From contig NZ_JAFMPQ010000006.1 in assembly GCF_020667845.1 (NCBI RefSeq), positions 1-64,000 of the forward strand: DNA of 64,000 bases, written 5' to 3'. Every line of letters begins with the position of its first letter. Positions within the stretch are counted from its first letter, which is position 1. Shown here piece by piece: positions 25,658 to 34,556 of this stretch. The stretch is from Cognatishimia sp. F0-27. Lineage in GTDB: Bacteria; Pseudomonadota; Alphaproteobacteria; Rhodobacterales; Rhodobacteraceae. Made by a program: the position numbers and the translations under genes. The notes under the pieces were generated by a model. That model made no database searches and was not told the DNA's origin. It saw nothing but the letters and a program-made list of their open reading frames with translations.

Positions 25658-25678
25658 AAAGTTCCCCGAAATTGAATT

Positions 25679-26365
25679 TTATGCCACCAGCCGATATCCG
25701 CCCGACTCGGTCACGAGGAGCCGTGCGTTTGACGGGTCCGGTTCGATCTTCTGGCGCAGCCGGTAGATATGCGTTTCGAGCGTGTGGGTTGTCACACCGG
25801 CGTTGTATCCCCAGACCTCGTGCAAAAGTACATCGCGCGGCACCACACCCTCGGTCGAGCGGTACAGGAACTTGAGGATGTTGGTTTCTTTTTCCGTGAG
25901 GCGGATGCGGCGGTCATCCTCGGTCACCAACAGTTTCATGGAGGGCTTGAAGGTATACGGCCCGACGGTGAACACGGCGTCTTCGCTCTGTTCGTGCTGG
26001 CGCAGCTGCGCCCGGATCCGAGCGAGAAGCACGGGGAACTTGAACGGCTTGGTCACGTAATCATTGGCACCGGCGTCCAGCCCGAGGATCGTATCGGCAT
26101 CCGTGTCATGGCCAGTGAGCATCAGGATTGGGCTCTTGACGCCCTGCTTGCGCATCAGGCGGCACAATTCCCGTCCATCCGTGTCCGGAAGGCCCACATC
26201 GAGAATGATGAGGTCGTAGTTCTGCTCCTTGGCGCGGCTCATTGCGCCCGATCCGTTTTCGGCCTCGAAAACCTCGAAATCCTCGGTCATGATCAACTGC
26301 TCTGCCAGGGCTTCGCGCAGATCGTCATCGTCATCGACCAGAAGGATGTTCTTTAGCTGTGCCAT
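25679..26365 (-). CDS. OmpR/PhoB-family response regulator
   Basis: A 228-residue two-component regulator. The receiver domain has the acidic cluster DDDDD at residues 11-15, phospho-acceptor Asp56 (LIILDVGLPD), the switch Thr in MLTGHD and Lys in YVTKPF. The C-terminal OmpR-type winged helix shows LTEKETNILKFLYRSTEG and THTLETHIYRLRQKIE. No histidine kinase gene is adjacent, so it is an orphan here. ATG at 26365 gives a standard length. It is divergent from ribA. Confidence 0.92.
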   Translation of the reverse strand: MAQLKNILLVDDDDDLREALAEQLIMTEDFEVFEAENGSGAMSRAKEQNYDLIILDVGLPDTDGRELCRLMRKQGVKSPILMLTGHDTDADTILGLDAGANDYVTKPFKFPVLLARIRAQLRQHEQSEDAVFTVGPYTFKPSMKLLVTEDDRRIRLTEKETNILKFLYRSTEGVVPRDVLLHEVWGYNAGVTTHTLETHIYRLRQKIEPDPSNARLLVTESGGYRLVA

Positions 26366-26543
26366 TGCGCTCTCCGTGTGTTTTGAGGCAGATGTGGCGT
26401 ATCCCGTGCCATGACAAGGTTTGCTGCAATGGCTCACGGCCTCGTGTTTGTCTGGGGCAATTGTTACAGTCCTTGACCGAAGTGATTGAGAAATTCGCAA
26501 CCATAGCAAAGGTTTCCCACGGCACGATGCGAGCGGTATCCAA

Positions 26544-27632
26544 ATGACCTTACGACCTGATCTTGCCGAGACGCTGGCCCGGGCGCGGGCGGATCTGCGC
26601 ATGGGCGTGCCCGTGGTGATGGCCGATGCCGACGGCGCGGCGGTTGTCATGGCGGTGGAGACCGCCTCTGCGGCCCGGCTCGCGGCCCTGCGCGCCATGG
26701 GGCATGTGGAGCTGGTTCTGACGGGGCGGCGCGCAGAGACCCTCAAGGCGCGCGCCTATGACGGCGATCTGGCGCGGGTGATCCTCCCGAGCGACGCGGA
26801 TCTGGCATGGTTGCGGGCCTTGGCGGACCCGGCAGATGACCTGTCGCACCCGATGAAGGGGCCCTTGCGTTCCGCACGCGGCGGGGCAGCCCATATTCAG
26901 CGCGCTGCGCTGTCTTTGATCAAGACGGCGCGACTGTTGCCGGCGGCGTTGGTTTTACCGCTGGAGAACGCGGCCGACATTGCCGAACGAGACGGATTGG
27001 TCTGTCTCGACGCCACTGCCGCAACCGGCGCGATGCAGGCTGAACCGGTTTTGGAACGTGTTGTGAGCGCCCGCGTGCCGTTGCGGGCGGCGCAAGACGC
27101 GCGCTTGCACATCTTCCGGCCCGAAGACGGCTCTGACGAGCATTATGCCATCGAGATCGGACGCCCGGATCGTTCGGATCCGGTGCTGTCGCGGCTGCAT
27201 TCGGCCTGCTTCACCGGCGATCTCCTGGGCAGTCTGAAATGTGATTGCGGGCCACAACTCAACGCCGCACTGGCGCAAATGGGACAAGAGGGCTCCGGCG
27301 TGCTGCTCTATCTCAATCAGGAAGGGCGCGGCATCGGTTTGGCCAACAAGATGCGGGCCTATGCCTTGCAGGATCAGGGCTTTGACACGGTCGAGGCCAA
27401 TCACCGGCTTGGATTTGAAGATGATGAGCGGGATTTTCGGCTTGGCGCGCAGATCTTGCGCAGTATGGGATTTTCCGCGGTGCGGTTGCTGACCAACAAT
27501 CCCGCGAAGTTGGCGATGATGGAAAGCTGCGGTGTTCATGTGAGCGAAAGGGTGCCCCTGAAGGTTGGCCAGACTGACGAAAACGCACGCTACCTCGCTG
27601 TCAAGGCGGAAAAATCAGGGCACCTGTTTTGA
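26544..27632 (+). CDS. ribA: GTP cyclohydrolase II (riboflavin synthesis)
   Basis: A 362-residue protein. The C-terminal ~200 residues are a complete RibA: zinc cysteines in CFTGDLLGSLKCDCG, the Tyr/Arg region YLNQEGRGIGL, and TNNPAKLAMMESCG. It opens GTP to the first pyrimidine intermediate of riboflavin and FAD. The N-terminal ~150 residues (from GVPVVMADADGAAVVMAVE) look like a degenerate RibB-like domain without its acidic metal-binding cluster, so I doubt DHBP synthase activity. Start ATG at 26544. Confidence 0.93.
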   Translation: MTLRPDLAETLARARADLRMGVPVVMADADGAAVVMAVETASAARLAALRAMGHVELVLTGRRAETLKARAYDGDLARVILPSDADLAWLRALADPADDLSHPMKGPLRSARGGAAHIQRAALSLIKTARLLPAALVLPLENAADIAERDGLVCLDATAATGAMQAEPVLERVVSARVPLRAAQDARLHIFRPEDGSDEHYAIEIGRPDRSDPVLSRLHSACFTGDLLGSLKCDCGPQLNAALAQMGQEGSGVLLYLNQEGRGIGLANKMRAYALQDQGFDTVEANHRLGFEDDERDFRLGAQILRSMGFSAVRLLTNNPAKLAMMESCGVHVSERVPLKVGQTDENARYLAVKAEKSGHLF

Positions 27633-27713
27633 CGGGATCGGGGCTGGGCTTTGCCCTGTGGCGAGTCAGACCCGAGAAAGCACCGGGCTTCGCGGCGCGG
27701 TAAGGGGAGGTCC

Positions 27714-28226
27714 ATGAAGCAGACGGATATGGTGCTCACGCGGGGAGGCGTCCGGTTTGCCGGGCGGTTGTGGCCCTGCACGATTGGGCGGGGCGGCGTG
27801 CGTGTGAACAAGCGCGAAGGTGACGGGGCCACACCGGCGGGGGTGCATGATATTGTTGGCTTGCTCTACCGGCCCGATCGCATGGCCAAGCCGGTAGACT
27901 GGGCGGTTCCGATCCGGCCGGGTGATCTCTGGTCGGATGATGTCAGGCATGAAGACTACAACCTCATGGTGCGCGCACCCTATCCATATAGTCACGAAGT
28001 GCTGCGTCGCGCCGATCCGCTGTACGACATCGTGATCCTCACCGACTGGAACTGGCCGCGGGCTGAACGCGGTCGGGGATCGGCGATTTTCCTGCATCGC
28101 TGGCGGCGTCCGGGCTATCCGACCGAAGGGTGCCTCGGGTTTGCTCCACACCATCTCAAGCAGATTGCCCGCCGGATCCGGTACGGCACGAAGCTGATCG
28201 TCCCGGAAGCGCTCGCACTGGATTGA
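27714..28226 (+). CDS. L,D-transpeptidase (YkuD) family protein
   Basis: A 170-residue protein with the YkuD catalytic block. It has an upstream VNKREGDGATPAGVHDI segment and the His/Cys signature HRWRRPGYPTEGCLGF, whose Cys would be the nucleophile for 3-3 peptidoglycan crosslinks or lipoprotein attachment. No clear signal peptide precedes the domain, unlike most periplasmic members. This puts it in the compact L,D-transpeptidase-like group often annotated as YkuD without proven activity. ATG at 27714 follows GGGGAGG. It is 81 bp after ribA and may be co-transcribed. Confidence 0.85.
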   Translation: MKQTDMVLTRGGVRFAGRLWPCTIGRGGVRVNKREGDGATPAGVHDIVGLLYRPDRMAKPVDWAVPIRPGDLWSDDVRHEDYNLMVRAPYPYSHEVLRRADPLYDIVILTDWNWPRAERGRGSAIFLHRWRRPGYPTEGCLGFAPHHLKQIARRIRYGTKLIVPEALALD

Positions 28227-28693
28227 CCGCCTGGTAGGGTGAAGATCACCTGTTTGTGCCGGTGCCGCATATCTCGCCGCGTGATTTGATGTCGCGGAGA
28301 ACCGTGCCGCTACCCCATGGGCCATCGCGGACCTGAGGGGCAGCTCAGGCGGCCCTGTCGACCGGGGTTTGTAAGGAGCCTGTGGCTTTGGCAACGAGGC
28401 GGATCTTGCCTCAGACGTGATGTGTTTGGGTGGCTTTGCCGATGTCGGTCACTGGCCGCGAAACGGGAAAGGCGAGTGATTGGCAGGATACCCGGCCTGG
28501 TTGTCAGGAGAATTGACCGTTTTTCTTCTATTCTGAAGTCGATTGGCCTGCGCGATGCAGAAATTCTGTGCAAAGGACTTTGAATCTGGTGGCGGCTTGG
28601 CATTTTGGGACAGCATGGTTGCAACCCGCGACCGCATTCGGTTTATTTCCATGCAAGGCAGAAGAATATCTGCAGCAATCAGGGAGCGTGCTT
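28227..28693. other. Intergenic region upstream of the ABC transporter operon
   Basis: No gene is supported. It contains a short palindrome GGTGA-AGA-TCACC (28238-28250) just after the YkuD stop and a CAGAA-A-TTCTG dyad near 28557, either of which could be an operator. The operon promoter should be here. The ATPase frame extends upstream to 28568, but this part does not resemble an ABC protein. Confidence 0.45.
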
Positions 28694-29797
28694 TTGGCAG
28701 ACATGGGAAACGGCGACGCGTTCGTCGCGTTTGAGCGTGTGCAGAAGAGTTACGATGGCGAAACGCTTGTCGTAAAGGATCTGAACCTCACGATGCCCAA
28801 GGGCGAGTTTCTGACGATGCTGGGGCCGTCGGGGTCTGGAAAGACCACCTGTCTCATGATGCTGGCCGGGTTCGAGACAGCGACCCACGGCAAAATCCTT
28901 CTCGACGGAAAGTCAATCAACGACATCCCCCCGCACAAGCGTGGCATCGGGATGGTGTTCCAGAACTACGCCCTTTTTCCGCACATGACCGTGGCGGAAA
29001 ATCTCAGCTTCCCTCTTGAAGTGCGCAAGATCGGCAAGTCCGAGCGCGAGCAAAAGGTCAAGCGGGCCCTCGACATGGTCGAGATGGGCGCTTTTGGTGG
29101 GCGCCGCCCCGCGCAGCTTTCCGGTGGTCAGCAGCAGCGGATCGCATTGGCCCGGGCCTTGGTCTTTGAGCCGGAGCTGGTCTTGATGGACGAGCCTCTC
29201 GGCGCGCTGGACAAACAGCTCCGCGAGAAGATGCAGTTCGAGATCACCAAGCTGGCCCATGATCTTGGCATTACCACCGTCTACGTGACGCATGACCAGA
29301 CCGAAGCGCTGACCATGTCCGACCGTGTTGCAGTGTTCGACGATGGCCGTATTCAGCAGCTCGATCCGCCCGATGTTCTTTATGAGAAGCCGCAGAACAG
29401 CTTCGTGGCGCAGTTCATCGGTGAAAACAACACGCTTGAGGGCAAGATCACCGAGATCAAGGGCAATACATGCGTGGTGAAACTGGATGACGGTCAGGAA
29501 ATCGACGCGATCCCGATCAACGTCGACAAGGTTGGCGAGCGCACGCGGGTGTCGATCCGACCGGAGCGTGTCGAGTTTCTCAAGGATCGCCTCTCGCCGG
29601 ATGCGCATCTCATCAAGGCCGAGGTGCTGGAGTTCATCTACATGGGTGACATTTTCCGCACGCGCCTGCGCGTGGCCGGCAACAATGACTTCGTGATCAA
29701 ATCGCGCAATGCTCCGGACCAGGTGCGATTGAAACCGGGCGCCCAGATCGAGATCGGCTGGCTTGCGGAAGATTGTCGCGCGCTTGATGCGAGCTAA
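28694..29797 (+). CDS. Polyamine-type ABC transporter ATP-binding protein
   Basis: A 367-residue PotA-like ATPase. It has Walker A GPSGSGKTT (44-52), Q-loop Gln90, signature LSGGQQQ (142-148), Walker B LVLMDEP (162-168), D-loop GALD and H-loop YVTHDQ, then a TOBE domain (GERTRVSIRPE). I chose TTG at 28694 because AGGGAG ends seven bases before it; ATG 28703 and GTG 28688 have poor spacing. It is the first gene of an operon with a binding protein, a DUF1330 protein and two permeases, and energises uptake of putrescine, spermidine or a related cation. Confidence 0.92.
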   Translation: MADMGNGDAFVAFERVQKSYDGETLVVKDLNLTMPKGEFLTMLGPSGSGKTTCLMMLAGFETATHGKILLDGKSINDIPPHKRGIGMVFQNYALFPHMTVAENLSFPLEVRKIGKSEREQKVKRALDMVEMGAFGGRRPAQLSGGQQQRIALARALVFEPELVLMDEPLGALDKQLREKMQFEITKLAHDLGITTVYVTHDQTEALTMSDRVAVFDDGRIQQLDPPDVLYEKPQNSFVAQFIGENNTLEGKITEIKGNTCVVKLDDGQEIDAIPINVDKVGERTRVSIRPERVEFLKDRLSPDAHLIKAEVLEFIYMGDIFRTRLRVAGNNDFVIKSRNAPDQVRLKPGAQIEIGWLAEDCRALDAS

Positions 29798-29925
29798 GGC
29801 TTGAGAATGTCGCGGCGCCTGTCACAGTAGGCCGTCGCGATACGACCAAGGGGCCGGGGGTAACCCGAAACCCGTCCCCCTCAATCAATCGGGTTCTGAA
29901 AAGAAAACACTCTAGGGAGTTGAAT

Positions 29926-31044
29926 ATGAAACTGACCAAGACACTCATGGCCACGTCGGCCCTGACAGTCGCAGCGGCCGGTGCCTTCGCCGCAGGCCAT
30001 GGCATGTCCGACAGCATGACACTCGTCAGCTGGGGCGGTGCATACCAGAACAGCCAGCAGAAAGCCTATGTCGAGCCCTACCTGGCGATGAATGACGGTG
30101 TGTCGGCCACGTGGGACGAAAGCTCCGCCGAGGCGGTCGCCAAGCTGCGTGCGATGAACGAAGCCGGCAACATCACGTGGGATCTCGTCGACGTTGTGGC
30201 CGCTGACGCCATCCGTCTTTGTGACGAAGGTCTGGCGATGGAAATCGACCATGACGAGGTTCTTGCCGCCGCCCCCGACGGGACCGACGCGTCCGACGAT
30301 TTCGGTGACCTGATCGTCTCCGATTGCTTCATTCCGCAGATCGTCTACTCGACCACCTTCGGGTATCGCACCGACATGGTTCCGGAAGGCGTCGATGCGC
30401 CGAGCGAGATTTGTGACGTTTTCGACCTCGAGACCTATCCGGGCAAGCGCGCGCTGGAAAAGCGTCCGATCAACAACATGGAATGGGCGCTGCTCTGTGA
30501 CGGTGTGGCCAAGGAAGACGTCTATGACGTTCTGGAAACCGAAGAGGGCCAGGACCAGGCGCTTGCCAAGCTTGGCACCATCAAGGACGAAGTCATCTGG
30601 TGGTCGGCCGGTGCGGACACGCCCCAGCTTCTTGCCGATGGCGAGATCTTCATGGGCTCGACCTATAACGGCCGTCTTTTCTCGGTGATCGAAGAGCAGG
30701 ACCAGCCGGTTGCAATGATGTGGGACGCACAGGTCTTTGACCTTGACGGCTGGATCATTCCCGAAGGTCTTTCCGAAGACCGTCTGGCGCGCACGCTGGA
30801 CTTCGTGAAGTTCGCGACGGACACACAGCGCCTTGCGGATCAGTCCAAGTACATCTCCTACGGCCCGGCACGCGCATCTTCCGCGCCGCTGGTTGGTACA
30901 CACGCGGATCTCGGTATCGAGATGGCACCGCATATGCCGACGGATCCCAACAACGCTGCGAACACGTTCCTCTACAACTACGAGTTCTGGGCTGACTATC
31001 GCGACGATATCGACGCGAAGTTCCAGGCGTGGCTCGCGCAGTAA
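29926..31044 (+). CDS. Periplasmic solute-binding protein, PotD-like
   Basis: A 372-residue binding protein with a cleavable signal peptide (MKLTKTLMATSALTVAAAGA..., cleavage after AFA near residue 24). The mature part begins MTLVSWGGAYQNSQQKAYVEP, typical of the spermidine/putrescine-type extracellular binding proteins. It contains WDLVDVVAADAIRLC, and Cys pairs that could form disulfides. The ligand is uncertain. The start is ATG at 29926 rather than TTG two codons earlier; AGGGAG precedes both. It is 128 bp after the ATPase gene, and a stem-loop follows it. Confidence 0.93.
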   Translation: MKLTKTLMATSALTVAAAGAFAAGHGMSDSMTLVSWGGAYQNSQQKAYVEPYLAMNDGVSATWDESSAEAVAKLRAMNEAGNITWDLVDVVAADAIRLCDEGLAMEIDHDEVLAAAPDGTDASDDFGDLIVSDCFIPQIVYSTTFGYRTDMVPEGVDAPSEICDVFDLETYPGKRALEKRPINNMEWALLCDGVAKEDVYDVLETEEGQDQALAKLGTIKDEVIWWSAGADTPQLLADGEIFMGSTYNGRLFSVIEEQDQPVAMMWDAQVFDLDGWIIPEGLSEDRLARTLDFVKFATDTQRLADQSKYISYGPARASSAPLVGTHADLGIEMAPHMPTDPNNAANTFLYNYEFWADYRDDIDAKFQAWLAQ

Positions 31045-31097
31045 GCGTTTGACGGGGGCGTGCCGGGACTTTCTCGGCATGTCCTGAAGACATCGGT

Positions 31098-31128
31098 CCC
31101 CGGCGTTGCATTCAAAGCGATGCCGGGG
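31098..31128 (+). promoter_or_regulatory. Intra-operon stem-loop after the binding-protein gene
   Basis: A 12-bp stem (31098-31109 with 31117-31128, two wobble pairs) with CCCCGGC/GCCGGGG at its base and a 7-nt ATTCAAA loop. There is no T-tract. Position between a binding-protein gene and permease genes is typical of elements that stabilise the upstream message so the binding protein is made in excess. Confidence 0.6.
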
Positions 31129-31267
31129 GCTGCACCGCCCGGGCGACCCTGAGGTCGGGGCGGAGCGCAAAGGCAGTGAGGCCGGACCAGCTTGCCGCAA
31201 CGCGGATCTTGCGGGCTACCGGATCCGTCCGCCGCGCAGCCAAGCCAGCAAAAAGGGGACAGATGCG

Positions 31268-31555
31268 ATGCCCAAAGGCTATATCATCGGCCACATCACC
31301 GTGAACGACCCCGAGGCTTACAAGGAATATGTCGAGCGGGATACGCCCATCCTCAAGGCGCTTGGCGGTCGGTTCGTCATTCGTGGCGGACAAGCCGAGA
31401 CCATGGAAGGCCAGACCGAGAGCCGCCATGTGGTCATTGAGTTCGACAGTTACGAACAGGCTAAGGCGGCTTGTCACGACCCAGAATACCAAGAGGTCGC
31501 CAAGATCCGCCATCGCACAGCCACGTCCACCATCATTCTTGTCGAAGGGGTGTAA
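31268..31555 (+). CDS. DUF1330 family protein
   Basis: A 95-residue protein of the dimeric alpha/beta-barrel DUF1330 type. It has KGYIIGHITVNDPEAYKEYV at the N-terminus, then GGRFVIRGGQ and HVVIEFDSYEQAKAACHDPEYQ. The family has no fixed biochemical role. It lies inside the ABC operon, 3 bp before the first permease gene, and is surely co-transcribed; a role in handling the imported compound is possible. The start is ATG at 31268, with AGGGGAC upstream. Confidence 0.88.
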   Translation: MPKGYIIGHITVNDPEAYKEYVERDTPILKALGGRFVIRGGQAETMEGQTESRHVVIEFDSYEQAKAACHDPEYQEVAKIRHRTATSTIILVEGV

Positions 31556-31558
31556 GTC

Positions 31559-33241
31559 ATGACAGACGCCACAGCCGGAACCGACCAGACCACGACCGGG
31601 TCCCCCGCGACGACAGACGCCAAGGGTGGCATGATCGCCGCGGATGGCACACCGCTCAAGAAGTCGCTCAGTCGCGCGCTGAGGCGTCAAAAGATGCGCG
31701 CGCTGCTGCTGATCGCGCCTTTGCTGCTCTTCGTCCTCGTCACGTTCATCGCACCGATCGCGGACATGCTGTTCCGCTCGGTCGAGAACCAGATCGTGCG
31801 CGAAACGCTGCCGCGCACCGTCGCGGCGCTTTCCGATTATGACGCAGGCGGCGATGAGTTGCCCGGCGACGCGGTGTTCGAAGCCGCCTATTACGACGTT
31901 TTCTTTGCCGCCGAGCGAAAGCTTCACACACGGCTCGGCTCGCGCCTGAACTACGAACAGACCGGCGCGTCTTCGCTTTTCCGCAAATCCGGGCGCGGGA
32001 TCGACGATATTGGCGAGGTGTATCAGGACCAGTTCGAGGATCTTGATGAGCGCTGGGACGAAGCGCGCCCCTGGGCCGAGCTGATGGGGGACCCGGAGTG
32101 GATCGCAGCCCAGGACGCCTGGAGTGAGGATGACGGGGCGATGCCGCCTTTCGAGCTGCGCGATGGCATCCGGGATGTTCTGCCGCGCACGGCCATGGCG
32201 TACGAAACCTTCGCGCGGTTCATGCAGACGGAGGAAGAGGACAGTCCGCTCGAAGAAGAGCCTTGGACGGTGGTGCACACCGCGCTGTATCAGGATATCT
32301 CCGAGAATGGCGTTGCGGGCTATAGCGGGCCAGGGGCCGACCGACTGCAGGCGGTCGAAGCGTTGATCGCGAGCCCGGATTTCGAGACCATCCGCTTTCA
32401 GGATGGGTTCGAGGAAATCGACGAAGACTGGGTCGACCCGGAAATCTGGAAGACGATCAAGACCTACAGCCCGCCTTACACGTCGGGCTATTTCCTGAAT
32501 GCCGTTGACGCGCAGAAAACGGCGGATGGCCCGGCTTTGCGCGATGAAGACGAGCGGATCTATGGTTTGCTGTTCAAGCGGACCTTGTTCATGTCGATGG
32601 TCATCACAATCAGCTGTATCCTGCTGGCATATCCGATCGCCTACCTGCTTTCGAACCTGCCCATGCGGACGGCAAACCTCCTGATGATCCTCGTGCTGCT
32701 GCCGTTCTGGACCTCGCTGCTCGTGAGGACCTCGGCCTGGAAGGTCATGCTGCAACAACAGGGCGTGATAAACGATGTGTTGGTCTGGCTCGGCCTCGTT
32801 GGCGATGCGGACCGACTGGTGATGATCAACAACCAGTTCGGAACGATCGTTGCCATGACCCACATCCTGCTGCCCTTCATGATCTTGCCGATGTATTCGG
32901 TCATGTCGACAATTCCGCCGAGCTATGTGCGTGCGGCCAAGTCGCTGGGCGCGACCAATTGGACAACTTTCTGGCGGGTCTATTTCCCGCAGTCGGTGCC
33001 GGGGATTGGCGCGGGGTCGATCCTCGTCTTCATTCTCGCCATCGGCTACTACATCACGCCGGAAATCGTGGGCGGGACGACCGGGACATTCATCTCGAAC
33101 CGGATCGCGTATCACATCTCCAGTTCGCTCAACTGGGGCCTCGCGGCCGCTCTGGGCGCGATCCTGCTGGCTGCGGTTCTGATCCTTTACTGGGCCTATG
33201 ACCGGATCGTGGGCATCGACAACGTGAAGCTGGGAGGCTGA
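31559..33241 (+). CDS. ABC transporter permease, PotB-like, with large periplasmic insertion
   Basis: A 560-residue permease, about twice the length of ordinary PotB proteins. TM1 spans about residues 47-70. Then comes a ~265-residue hydrophilic, acidic region (about 72-338, periplasmic by topology), followed by the normal permease core from residue 340 with the EAA-type loop VRAAKSLGATNWTTFWRVYF near 457-476. The insertion is rich in Asp, Glu and Trp and resembles nothing I know; it may contact the binding protein or the substrate. The start is ATG at 31559 and the next permease begins 3 bp after its stop. Confidence 0.9.
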   Translation: MTDATAGTDQTTTGSPATTDAKGGMIAADGTPLKKSLSRALRRQKMRALLLIAPLLLFVLVTFIAPIADMLFRSVENQIVRETLPRTVAALSDYDAGGDELPGDAVFEAAYYDVFFAAERKLHTRLGSRLNYEQTGASSLFRKSGRGIDDIGEVYQDQFEDLDERWDEARPWAELMGDPEWIAAQDAWSEDDGAMPPFELRDGIRDVLPRTAMAYETFARFMQTEEEDSPLEEEPWTVVHTALYQDISENGVAGYSGPGADRLQAVEALIASPDFETIRFQDGFEEIDEDWVDPEIWKTIKTYSPPYTSGYFLNAVDAQKTADGPALRDEDERIYGLLFKRTLFMSMVITISCILLAYPIAYLLSNLPMRTANLLMILVLLPFWTSLLVRTSAWKVMLQQQGVINDVLVWLGLVGDADRLVMINNQFGTIVAMTHILLPFMILPMYSVMSTIPPSYVRAAKSLGATNWTTFWRVYFPQSVPGIGAGSILVFILAIGYYITPEIVGGTTGTFISNRIAYHISSSLNWGLAAALGAILLAAVLILYWAYDRIVGIDNVKLGG

Positions 33242-33244
33242 GGC

Positions 33245-34435
33245 ATGGGAGACGCAATTCTGACTCCGATCGAGAAGAAGCCGGCCTCGTTCACGGCCTC
33301 TGTCGTCGGCGCGTTCGGCGCGTTTGCCGGGATCTTCGTGGGGGCGGCCAACGGGTCGACCCTGCTTGGAATTGTGGCTGGCTTTGTCATCCTCGCCGGT
33401 TTGGCTTACCTCGCGATGGAGGTGCTCGACGAGTCCCAGGAAAAGATGGTCCGCTGGGGGTTGATCGGGTTGATGGGTGTGGCCGGGTTTGTGCTTGGCG
33501 GGCTTCCAGGGCTGGTTGTGGGGCTCTTGTTTGGCTGGTTCTTCGGCTGGCTGATCTACTGGGTCGGAGAGGGCCGTTACCGCGCGCATCTGGTGCCCTA
33601 CCTCACCCCGGGCCAGGTGCTTTGGCATTATACGTTCCGGGTGATCTGCGGGGCGATCTTTGTCTTTCTGATCACACCGATCCTTGTCGTCATGCCGCTC
33701 AGCTTCAACGCCGAGGACTTCTTCACCTTTACGCCGGAAATGCTGCGCTTCGATCCTGAAGGCTACTCTCTGAAGCACTATCGCGACTTCTTGCAATCCG
33801 ATGACTGGCAACAGGCCCTGCGCAATTCGCTGATCATCGCACCGCTCGCAACGCTGCTGTCGGTGAGCTTTGGCACGCTTGCGGCGATTGGCCTGAGCCA
33901 ACCACATGTGCCATACCGGCGGGCGATCATGGCCATCCTCATCTCGCCGATGATTGTGCCTTTGATTATCTCCGCGGCAGGGATGTATTTCTTTTATTCC
34001 CGGATCGGGCTCCAGGGCACCTATCTCGGGGTGGTTCTGGCGCATGCCGCGCTTGGCATTCCCTTTGTCATCATCACCGTCACAGCAACGCTTGTGGGCT
34101 TTGATCGGTCACTCACCCGCGCCGCGGCCAATATGGGCGCCGATCCGGTGACGACCTTCTTCAGGGTGCAGATGCCGCTGATCCTGCCGGGTGTGATCTC
34201 GGGTGGCCTTTTTGCCTTCATCACGTCCTTTGACGAGGTGGTCGTGGTGATCTTTGTTGGATCGGCAAACCAGCAAACCCTGCCATGGCAGATGTTTACC
34301 GGCCTGCGCGAACAGATCTCGCCGACCATTCTGGCGGTTGCGACGATCCTCGTGGGGATTTCAATTGCACTGCTGGCAACGGTCGAGATGCTGCGACGCC
34401 GCTCCGAACGGTTGCGCGGGATGAGCCCCGGCTAA
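33245..34435 (+). CDS. ABC transporter permease, PotC-like, with N-terminal membrane extension
   Basis: A 396-residue permease. The C-terminal ~270 residues are PotC-like, with the TM core and the EAA loop RAAANMGADPVTTFFRVQMP, and FDEVVVVIFVGS typical of this subgroup. The first ~125 residues add three to four extra hydrophobic helices (AFGAFAGIFVGAA; GIVAGFVILAGLAYLAM; LIGLMGVAGFVLGGLPGLVV) not present in ordinary PotC. It pairs with the preceding permease. A terminator follows 35 bp after the stop. Confidence 0.9.
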   Translation: MGDAILTPIEKKPASFTASVVGAFGAFAGIFVGAANGSTLLGIVAGFVILAGLAYLAMEVLDESQEKMVRWGLIGLMGVAGFVLGGLPGLVVGLLFGWFFGWLIYWVGEGRYRAHLVPYLTPGQVLWHYTFRVICGAIFVFLITPILVVMPLSFNAEDFFTFTPEMLRFDPEGYSLKHYRDFLQSDDWQQALRNSLIIAPLATLLSVSFGTLAAIGLSQPHVPYRRAIMAILISPMIVPLIISAAGMYFFYSRIGLQGTYLGVVLAHAALGIPFVIITVTATLVGFDRSLTRAAANMGADPVTTFFRVQMPLILPGVISGGLFAFITSFDEVVVVIFVGSANQQTLPWQMFTGLREQISPTILAVATILVGISIALLATVEMLRRRSERLRGMSPG

Positions 34436-34469
34436 AGAGCCGCTGGGTTCAATTTGGGTCATTTTTTTG

Positions 34470-34499
34470 GATGCGCGGGCTGAATCCCCGCGCATCTTT
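34470..34499 (+). terminator. Terminator after the ABC transporter operon
   Basis: A perfect 10-bp stem GATGCGCGGG (34470-34479) / CCCGCGCATC (34487-34496) with a 7-nt loop and a short TTTA tail. It lies 35 bp after the last permease gene. Confidence 0.75.
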
Positions 34500-34556
34500 A
34501 CGTTTCGGCAAAGCTCTGCGGCGATGGTAGGCCGATCTACTGCCAAGGGGTGCGGA

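Noticed and set aside
25576-25675. A 32-codon frame behind GGGAGGTG (plus strand)
   Set aside because: It lies opposite the candidate small RNA. The apparent ribosome site is the complement of that RNA's CACCTCCC segment, and the peptide has no family look.
28238-28250. GGTGA-AGA-TCACC palindrome after the YkuD gene
   Set aside because: Spacing of three does not fit Crp, and no T-tract follows, so neither operator nor terminator can be assigned.
31112-34045. A ~977-codon open frame antisense to the ABC permeases
   Set aside because: It is the frame-shadow of two clear permease genes in high-GC DNA; its peptide is Arg/His/Gln-rich with no domain.
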